Shown piece after piece: positions 32,576 through 36,932 of a stretch of DNA of 36,932 nucleotides. Location: NCBI GenBank assembly GCA_009827205.1, contig WUAK01000001.1, positions 1 through 36,932 of the forward strand. The letters are read 5' to 3'. Made by a program: the position numbers and the translations under genes. Position 1 is the first letter of the stretch. Each line of letters opens with the position of its first letter. The DNA comes from Phycisphaeraceae bacterium (GTDB lineage Bacteria; Planctomycetota; Phycisphaerae; Phycisphaerales; UBA1924). The notes under the pieces are model-generated. The model saw only the letters and a list, made by a program, of their open reading frames with translations. It was not told the DNA's origin and did no database searches.

Positions 32576-32591
32576 GGGGTTGCCTTCGTGT

Positions 32592-33440
32592 TTACGCGAC
32601 GGCCTGAGCGCCTGAGGTCAGACCCGCCCACTCGCAGAGCCTGCGGATCGCGCCTGGCATCACTTCGTCAGCGGGGCGGAGCCCTTCGAACCACGCGGCC
32701 TCCCACTCGTACACCACGGGCCCACTCCAGCGGCGCTTGGCCAGTGCGCGAACAAACTCCTCGACCGGGCGGATGCCCGAACCGAGTTCGACCGGACCGT
32801 TCTCGTCATTGTCGCGCACACGCACGAATCCCAGCTTGGTGCGAAGCATGGTGAAAGCGTCCTCAGGAGAGTCGCCAGCTTCGTCACCGATCGCTATGTC
32901 GTATGAGGCTTTGATCAGAGGGCTCGACACGGCGTCGATGAGTTCGGCGATCTGCTCAGCGCTCGAGAAGCTGCCGCCGTTCTCGACGACGAGTGATGTT
33001 CCCGTGTGCCGGCAGTGATCGCAGGCCTTGCTCAAACGGCCCGCGATGCGCCTGAGTGCCGACCTGTGGCTTTCCCTTTCGGTCTTCTCGTAACCGAAGA
33101 CGCGGACGAACGGGCACTCGAGCTGCGCAGCGAGATCGATTGCGCGCTTCGCTTCGCGGATCGCGGCTTCGTTGTCGAAGAGCTGCCCAATGACAGGCGG
33201 GTTGATCGGCGCATCGAAGCTGGTACCGGTCGAGATGCTCACGGGCTTCAGACCCGCGGCGTCCAAGATGCTGCGGGTCTTCGCCTCGTCGGTGAGGAAC
33301 GGGTCACACGCGAACTCGCTGGCGCGGACACCGCCCGTGCGGAACTCGATGCCGTCGCAGCCCGAAGCCTCCGCAATCCGCACCGCCTCAGCGATGGTGA
33401 GGCTTGGGCAGGCGAGTGTGCTCATCGCGATTTCGATCAT
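32592..33440 (-). CDS. Sugar phosphate isomerase/epimerase-like TIM barrel
   Basis: 282 aa from the ATG at 33438-33440, chosen because GGAG lies 6 nt before it; the Met at 33452 lacks this spacing. The xylose-isomerase-like TIM barrel (AP endonuclease 2 family) is visible in EAVRIAEASGCDGIEFR, CPFVRVFGY, LVVENGG (metal Glu) and KASYDIAIGDEA. Near the end, GSGIRPVEEFV and GPVVYEWEAAW supply the last strand and its Glu. Members isomerise or epimerise sugars, inositols or hydroxypyruvate; the substrate is not predictable. It precedes queG in a two-gene unit. Confidence 0.85.
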   Translation of the reverse strand: MIEIAMSTLACPSLTIAEAVRIAEASGCDGIEFRTGGVRASEFACDPFLTDEAKTRSILDAAGLKPVSISTGTSFDAPINPPVIGQLFDNEAAIREAKRAIDLAAQLECPFVRVFGYEKTERESHRSALRRIAGRLSKACDHCRHTGTSLVVENGGSFSSAEQIAELIDAVSSPLIKASYDIAIGDEAGDSPEDAFTMLRTKLGFVRVRDNDENGPVELGSGIRPVEEFVRALAKRRWSGPVVYEWEAAWFEGLRPADEVMPGAIRRLCEWAGLTSGAQAVA

Positions 33441-33624
33441 CGAATGCTCCATGCCTCAGGGTGGAGGGCTTGGGTCCGGGAATGTGAAGATGGTAATCAG
33501 TAAACGGGCGCGGTCAATCCTCAGAGCCCCGACAGACCTTCCCCTTTCCCCCACTTCATCGGCTCTCAGGCCCGGTTTTCTGGCTTGCTGGCCTCCACAT
33601 CTGAGAGTTCACCCTGCAGGGGCT

Positions 33625-33644
33625 CCCCGCCGACTCAGGCGGGG
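33625..33644 (+). promoter_or_regulatory. Hairpin just before a Shine-Dalgarno
   Basis: CCCCGCC-gactca-GGCGGGG, a 7-bp GC-rich stem with a 6-nt loop. It ends 2 nt before the GGGGAG Shine-Dalgarno of the small lipoprotein at 33658, so it could affect translation. Confidence 0.45.
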
Positions 33645-33657
33645 CAGGGGAGATGTC

Positions 33658-33855
33658 ATGAAGCGGGCTAGGACTATCGCGGCAATCGGGATCATCGCGG
33701 TATCAGCCTGCGCGATGACCTCGTGCGGCAAAACGCTCAGGGACACGTTCTATGGATCTCGCACATCGGGAATCGCCCCGATCGGTGACGAGCCTGCCAG
33801 CGCGGCGCTCTTCAGCGACACTCCCAGGAGTGACCGGCGCGACTCCCTCCGCTAG
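33658..33855 (+). CDS. Small putative lipoprotein
   Basis: 65 aa. ATG at 33658 with a strong GGGGAG Shine-Dalgarno 5 nt upstream. A basic start and hydrophobic helix (TIAAIGIIAVSACAM) lead to TSC at residues 19-21, a plausible lipobox with Cys21. The remaining ~44 residues are polar with no recognisable domain (Ser/Arg-rich end). It is 35 bp upstream of kynA on the same strand. A TAGGCT box over its stop codon may be the kynA -10. Function unknown. Confidence 0.6.
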   Translation: MKRARTIAAIGIIAVSACAMTSCGKTLRDTFYGSRTSGIAPIGDEPASAALFSDTPRSDRRDSLR

Positions 33856-33890
33856 GCTCAGGCTTTGGCGAAACACGCCGGAGCCACGCG

Positions 33891-34703
33891 ATGCAGAGAG
33901 CCGACGACTACGCTGAGTACCTCGACCTTGAACGGCTGCTGAGCGCGCAGCACACGCTGAGCGACCCGCCGCACCACGACGAGATGCTTTTCATCATCCA
34001 GCACCAGACCTCGGAGCTCTGGATGAAACTCGTGATCCACGAGATGTGCGCCACCATGGTGTACATCCAGCAGGACCAGCTCGAGGCGAGCTTCAAGATC
34101 ATGAGCCGCATCAAGCACATCCAGACGCAGCTGCTCAACCAGTGGTCGGTGCTCGCGACGCTCACACCCTCGGAGTACGCGCAATTCAGGCACGTTCTTG
34201 GCACCGCCAGCGGTTTCCAGAGCCCGCAGTACCGGATGATCGAGTTCCTGATGGGCAACAAGAACGAGCGGATGCTGGAGATGCACGCGAAGAAGCCCAA
34301 GGAGTACGCGGAGCTCAAGGAAGCACTCAACGCGCCGGGCATCTATGACGAGTTCCTGCGTCATCTCTCTCGCAAGGGGCTGCCCGTCCCCAAATCGCAC
34401 ACCGAACGCGACTGGTCAAAGCCTTACGAGCAGTCCGATGAGGTGACCGCGGTCCTGTGCACGATCTACGAAAACCCGGAGGAGTACTGGGATGACTACG
34501 AGATGTGCGAGAAGCTCGTGGACATCGAGGAGGCGTTCACGCTCTGGCGCTTCAGGCACATGAAAACCGTCGAACGCATTATCGGCTACAAGACCGGAAC
34601 GGGCGGCACAGCGGGGGTTTCATACCTTCAGCGCATCGTCAGTCAGCAGTTCTTCCCCGAGCTCTGGCACGTGCGGACAAACCTCAAGGAAGTCTCCGAC
34701 TGA
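33891..34703 (+). CDS. kynA: Tryptophan 2,3-dioxygenase
   Basis: 270 aa, the usual bacterial length. It opens the indole ring of L-tryptophan to N-formylkynurenine, the first step of the kynurenine route. The heme is bound by His223 in FRHMKTVERIIG. The substrate site is marked by FIIQHQTSELW (34-44, with the conserved His38) and SGFQSPQYR (107-115, with Arg115). The C-terminal GTGGTAGVSYL loop closes the active site. The ATG has GGAG 7 nt upstream. No other kynurenine gene is in the window. Its TGA abuts the reverse stop of the histidine kinase (TGATCA at 34701-34706). Confidence 0.97.
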   Translation: MQRADDYAEYLDLERLLSAQHTLSDPPHHDEMLFIIQHQTSELWMKLVIHEMCATMVYIQQDQLEASFKIMSRIKHIQTQLLNQWSVLATLTPSEYAQFRHVLGTASGFQSPQYRMIEFLMGNKNERMLEMHAKKPKEYAELKEALNAPGIYDEFLRHLSRKGLPVPKSHTERDWSKPYEQSDEVTAVLCTIYENPEEYWDDYEMCEKLVDIEEAFTLWRFRHMKTVERIIGYKTGTGGTAGVSYLQRIVSQQFFPELWHVRTNLKEVSD

Positions 34704-35570
34704 TCACGCAGCGCTCGAGTCCTGATCTATTGGGAAGATGAGCGTGAACTCGGTGCCCCGGCCCGGCTCTGAGTGGACCTCGATGCGTCCGCCGTGCTCT
34801 TCGATGATCCGGCGGCTGGTCGGGAGCCCGAGCCCGGTGCCCGATGACTTGGTCGTGAAGTAGGGCTTGAAGATGCTTGCGAGCATCTCTTCGTCCATGC
34901 CATTGCCCGTGTCTGCAACACGGAGCCTGGCCTCTCGCTGCTCGCCGTCGTCCGCGATCTCTGTCCGCAAGTAGATCTCGCGAGGCCCGCCGCCTTCACT
35001 TGGCTCGCCCATCGCCTGGAGCGCGTTGAGGAGGAGGTTTAGGACCGCCTGCTTCACGAGCGGCCCATCGACGTCGGCGACGACTGAATCCGTTGAAGGT
35101 GTGACATAGAGCCTCACCGATTGCCGTTCAGCCTGAGGATGGAAGAAATCTGCTAGCTCCCCCACCATCGCGTTCAGATCCGTCGGGCTCGGATCGAGCT
35201 TTTTCTCGCCCGCAAAGTCGAGGAAGTCTGTCAGGATGTCCTTGAGCCTCTCGATCTCTCGCTGAAGCGCATCGACTCGGCGACCCAGCCTTGCACGATC
35301 ATCCTGCTCGATCTCGAGTTCCGCGAGAGACTCTGCAAGCAGTTGGATGTTGAGCCTGATGGTCGAAAGTGGGTTCTTGATCTCGTGGGCCAGACCGCTG
35401 GTCATAGAACCGAGTTCGGCGAGCCGTTCAGCGGATCTGGCTCTTCGTTCGGCTCGGCGGACGCGCACGATCTGTTTGCGAGAATTTGCTCTGGAGAAGA
35501 GCGTGGAGACCGCGCCGCCTACAGCGAGACCAACACCACCTGCAATCAGCCAACCGACCACGTCCGACAT
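34704..35570 (-). CDS. Membrane-anchored histidine kinase
   Basis: 288 aa. One N-terminal TM helix (~7-25) leads to a coiled segment (RRAERRARSAERLAELG), then DHp with phospho-acceptor His62 in SGLAHEIKNPLS, and HATPase: N-box LNLLLNALQAM, G1 DTGNGM, F-box FKPYFTTK, G2 GTGLGLPTS. There is no periplasmic sensor domain, so the signal is likely cytoplasmic or membrane-based. No response regulator is adjacent (orphan kinase). On the minus strand, TATCCT-CCTTGC-ATG puts a -10 box exactly 6 nt before the start with no Shine-Dalgarno. Confidence 0.93.
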   Translation of the reverse strand: MSDVVGWLIAGGVGLAVGGAVSTLFSRANSRKQIVRVRRAERRARSAERLAELGSMTSGLAHEIKNPLSTIRLNIQLLAESLAELEIEQDDRARLGRRVDALQREIERLKDILTDFLDFAGEKKLDPSPTDLNAMVGELADFFHPQAERQSVRLYVTPSTDSVVADVDGPLVKQAVLNLLLNALQAMGEPSEGGGPREIYLRTEIADDGEQREARLRVADTGNGMDEEMLASIFKPYFTTKSSGTGLGLPTSRRIIEEHGGRIEVHSEPGRGTEFTLIFPIDQDSSAA

Positions 35571-35576
35571 GCAAGG

Positions 35577-35582
35577 AGGATA
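35577..35582 (-). promoter_or_regulatory. -10 box TATCCT, 6 nt before a start codon
   Basis: On the minus strand TATCCT-CCTTGC-ATG (start at 35570); it lies in the 21-bp gap after the cold-shock gene, so the kinase may have its own leaderless transcript. Confidence 0.5.
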
Positions 35583-35591
35583 GGTGCGGAA

Positions 35592-35876
35592 TTACTGCCG
35601 GCTCGTCCTGGCGTGCGACCGCCTCGGAACGACAGTCACCTCGACAGAGTCGTCGCGTACAACCCGCGTTGCACGCCAGCCCTTGTCGCTCTTGGACGCG
35701 TCGTACTCAACGTGCGAGCCATCCTTGAGCGCTCTGAAACCGTCGCCTTCGATGCAGGTAAAGTGAATAAAGATGTCCTGGCCTTCAGGCCCGACGACAA
35801 AGCCGAAACCTTTGCGAGAATCAAACCATTTGACGACACCCCGCGCGCCGACAATTTCGCTCGATGACTCGGTCAT
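35592..35876 (-). CDS. Cold-shock domain protein
   Basis: 94 aa. The cold-shock fold is plain: GVVKWFDSRKGFGFV (RNP1 KGFGFV) and DIFIHF (RNP2), then GFRALKDGSHVEYD. It binds single-stranded RNA/DNA. The C-terminal ~25 residues are an extra basic tail (RRSHARTSRQ) not seen in minimal Csp proteins of ~67-70 aa. ATG at 35874-35876 is preceded by an AGGGGGT Shine-Dalgarno, and a hairpin (35953-35979) lies in the presumed leader. It sits upstream of the histidine kinase on the same strand. Confidence 0.92.
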   Translation of the reverse strand: MTESSSEIVGARGVVKWFDSRKGFGFVVGPEGQDIFIHFTCIEGDGFRALKDGSHVEYDASKSDKGWRATRVVRDDSVEVTVVPRRSHARTSRQ

Positions 35877-35952
35877 CCGAGTACCCCCTAACTACCAGGC
35901 GCCGAGGAAACGAGAAGTGCTCACACGCGAACCAGAATGGCTTGGTGTGAAA

Positions 35953-35979
35953 GTGCAACCGAACGAGAATCAGTTGCAC
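35953..35979 (-). promoter_or_regulatory. Leader hairpin upstream of the cold-shock gene
   Basis: GTGCAAC (35953-35959) and GTTGCAC (35973-35979) form a 7-bp stem with a 13-nt loop about 80 nt before the ATG. Cold-shock mRNAs often have structured leaders that act as thermosensors; that role here is inference. Confidence 0.4.
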
Positions 35980-36116
35980 CCCTGACACGGCGCTGGTTGT
36001 ACAGCAGCCAGAAGGCTGCGAGAAAGACCCAACACCCGAGCCAACCCCCCGGTGCTGGACAACCCAATGTACCGGAACCCGCCGTGTCGCGTCAATCCGG
36101 GGATTGGGTATACAAA

Positions 36117-36145
36117 CAGAGCCCCGACTCGAAGCCGGGGCTCTG
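36117..36145 (-). terminator. Rho-independent terminator of pnp
   Basis: Perfect 10-bp stem CAGAGCCCCG/CGGGGCTCTG, loop 9 nt. On the minus strand it is followed by TTTGT. It lies 53 nt after the pnp stop codon. Confidence 0.85.
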
Positions 36146-36198
36146 GATAAGTGCCTCTATGCACCACCCGTTCGGGCGGATTTGGATGAATAGCGAAT

Positions 36199-36932
36199 TT
36201 ACTCGGCGGTCGCGGTCGCTTCGGCGTCCTCTGACTCGCCCTCTTCGCCCTTCTTATCGGCTTCTTCCTTCAAGAGAGCCTTGCGGCTCAGCTTGATGCG
36301 GCCCTGATCATCTACGTTGATGACCTTGACGCGGATCGAATCGCCCACGTTCACGACGTTGGTGACTTTCTCGACGTAGCCGTCGTCGAGCTCTGAGATG
36401 TGGCACATGCCGTCGGTGCCTGGAGCCAGCTCCACGAAAGCGCCAAAGTCCTTCACGCTGACAACCTTGCCCTCGTAGATCGCACCGACCTTGATCGATT
36501 CGCAGAGTGCCTCGACCTCGGCGAGCGCGGCCTTAAGGGAAGTCATGTCGGTGGACGAGATGAAGACGGTGCCGTCTTCCTCGACATCGATCTCGACGCC
36601 GTGCTTGTCCTGGAGGCCGCGGATCATCTTGCCGCCGGGGCCGATGAGCTTGCCGATCTTGTCTGGATCAATCTTGATCGTCTCCATGCCCGGAGCGAAG
36701 TCGCTGATCTCATCGCGGGGCGCTGGGATGGTCGTCTCCATCTGAGTGATCAGATCGATACGGCCTTCCTTCGCCTGGTCGAAGATCTCTTCGATCTGCT
36801 TCATCGACAAGCCGCGAGCCTTGAGGTCGAGCTGGATGCCCGTGATACCCTCGCGTGTGCCCGAGACCTTGAAGTCCATGTCGCCGACGAAGTCCTCTTC
36901 GCCGAGGATGTCGGTGACGAAGACCTCGTTGT
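36199..36932 (-). CDS. pnp: Polynucleotide phosphorylase, C-terminal part (cut by right edge)
   Basis: The frame stays open to the right edge; the start of the gene is outside. The visible ~244 residues begin inside the second RNase PH domain (VTDILGEEDFVGDMDFKV) and continue with a KH domain (IGKLIGPGGKMIRGL, with the GxxG loop) and an S1 domain (GAIYEGKVVSVKDFGAFVEL, then KLSRKALL). The last ~25 residues are an acidic, low-complexity tail. PNPase degrades RNA 3'-5' by phosphorolysis and is part of the degradosome in many bacteria. It ends with a strong terminator at 36117. Confidence 0.97.
   Translation of the reverse strand, partial: NEVFVTDILGEEDFVGDMDFKVSGTREGITGIQLDLKARGLSMKQIEEIFDQAKEGRIDLITQMETTIPAPRDEISDFAPGMETIKIDPDKIGKLIGPGGKMIRGLQDKHGVEIDVEEDGTVFISSTDMTSLKAALAEVEALCESIKVGAIYEGKVVSVKDFGAFVELAPGTDGMCHISELDDGYVEKVTNVVNVGDSIRVKVINVDDQGRIKLSRKALLKEEADKKGEEGESEDAEATATAE

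Larger units (their letters stand above)
35877..36198. other. Intergenic region between pnp and the cold-shock gene
   Basis: 322 bp without a supported gene. It holds the pnp terminator (36117-36145), an imperfect inverted repeat (ACCCAAT/ATTGGGT arms at 36062-36068 and 36103-36109 with inner CCGG/CCGG), and a hairpin at 35953-35979. The rest looks like the promoter and leader of the cold-shock gene. No tRNA was recognised. Confidence 0.6.

Noticed and set aside
35877..36116. tRNA or small RNA between pnp and the cold-shock gene
   Set aside because: No cloverleaf with TTC-type T-arm and CCA-ready acceptor was found; only hairpins.
1..36932. CRISPR array, defence island or prophage
   Set aside because: No regularly spaced repeats, cas, integrase, capsid or transposase genes were seen; the RepA-like ATPase alone is not enough.

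Overview
The window is GC-rich bacterial chromosome, most likely from a planctomycete of the class Phycisphaerae. Two secreted proteins end in the GC-type dockerin tail (paired EF-hand-like loops and a terminal Gly-Cys-Pro). Two others end in a PEP-CTERM-like tail (Pro-Ser-Pro, hydrophobic helix, RRRR). There is also a membrane protein with the CxxC...CPEC zinc ribbon common in this lineage. The lineage call is inference from these signatures. No rRNA, tRNA, CRISPR array or intact transposase was seen.

Layout. 1-4541: surface and secreted proteins on the minus strand (a protein cut by the left edge, two beta-helix dockerin proteins, and a 60-aa stub). 4610-6743: a short accessory-looking stretch with a double-CXXC protein, an orphan RepA-like AAA ATPase, two related hairpins and a GCGCAC-rich intergenic region. 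6809-12818: small secreted, lipo- and membrane proteins, a Fur-family regulator behind a small zinc-ribbon protein, a PEP-CTERM HAF-repeat protein, a decayed small gene and a small wHTH-like membrane protein. 12958-16586: HMG-CoA lyase, two crotonases and RibD in one tight operon. 16569-18952: YgfZ (minus) and an M42 aminopeptidase. 19054-25500: enoyl-CoA hydratase, a VLCAD-type acyl-CoA dehydrogenase, and E1alpha, E1beta and E2 of a 2-oxoacid dehydrogenase complex. 25497-36932: housekeeping and mixed genes (SRAP, DUF2007, GNAT, metallo-beta-lactamase fold, hotdog, secreted C15-like, 12-TM protein, QueG, sugar isomerase-like, KynA, histidine kinase, cold-shock protein, PNPase).

How the genes work together. 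The central part is catabolic: a 2-oxoacid dehydrogenase complex, acyl-CoA dehydrogenase, enoyl/methylglutaconyl-CoA hydratases and HMG-CoA lyase fit oxidation of branched-chain (leucine) or fatty acyl-CoA to acetyl-CoA. KynA adds tryptophan breakdown. No E3 or acyl-CoA carboxylase lies in the window.

Most interesting signals. (1) Ten genes start exactly 6 nt after a TANNNT -10 box and have no Shine-Dalgarno, which suggests leaderless transcription; one is a 22-bp bidirectional promoter. (2) The dockerin-coding DNA of two neighbouring genes is 156/159 identical, with only silent differences. (3) E1beta carries a one-base frameshift. (4) A small membrane-protein gene is broken by a 13-bp tandem duplication plus an in-frame stop. 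(5) A secreted pyroglutamyl-peptidase-like protein may have Ser in place of the catalytic Cys. I did not find a clear multi-gene defence system or other new machine.
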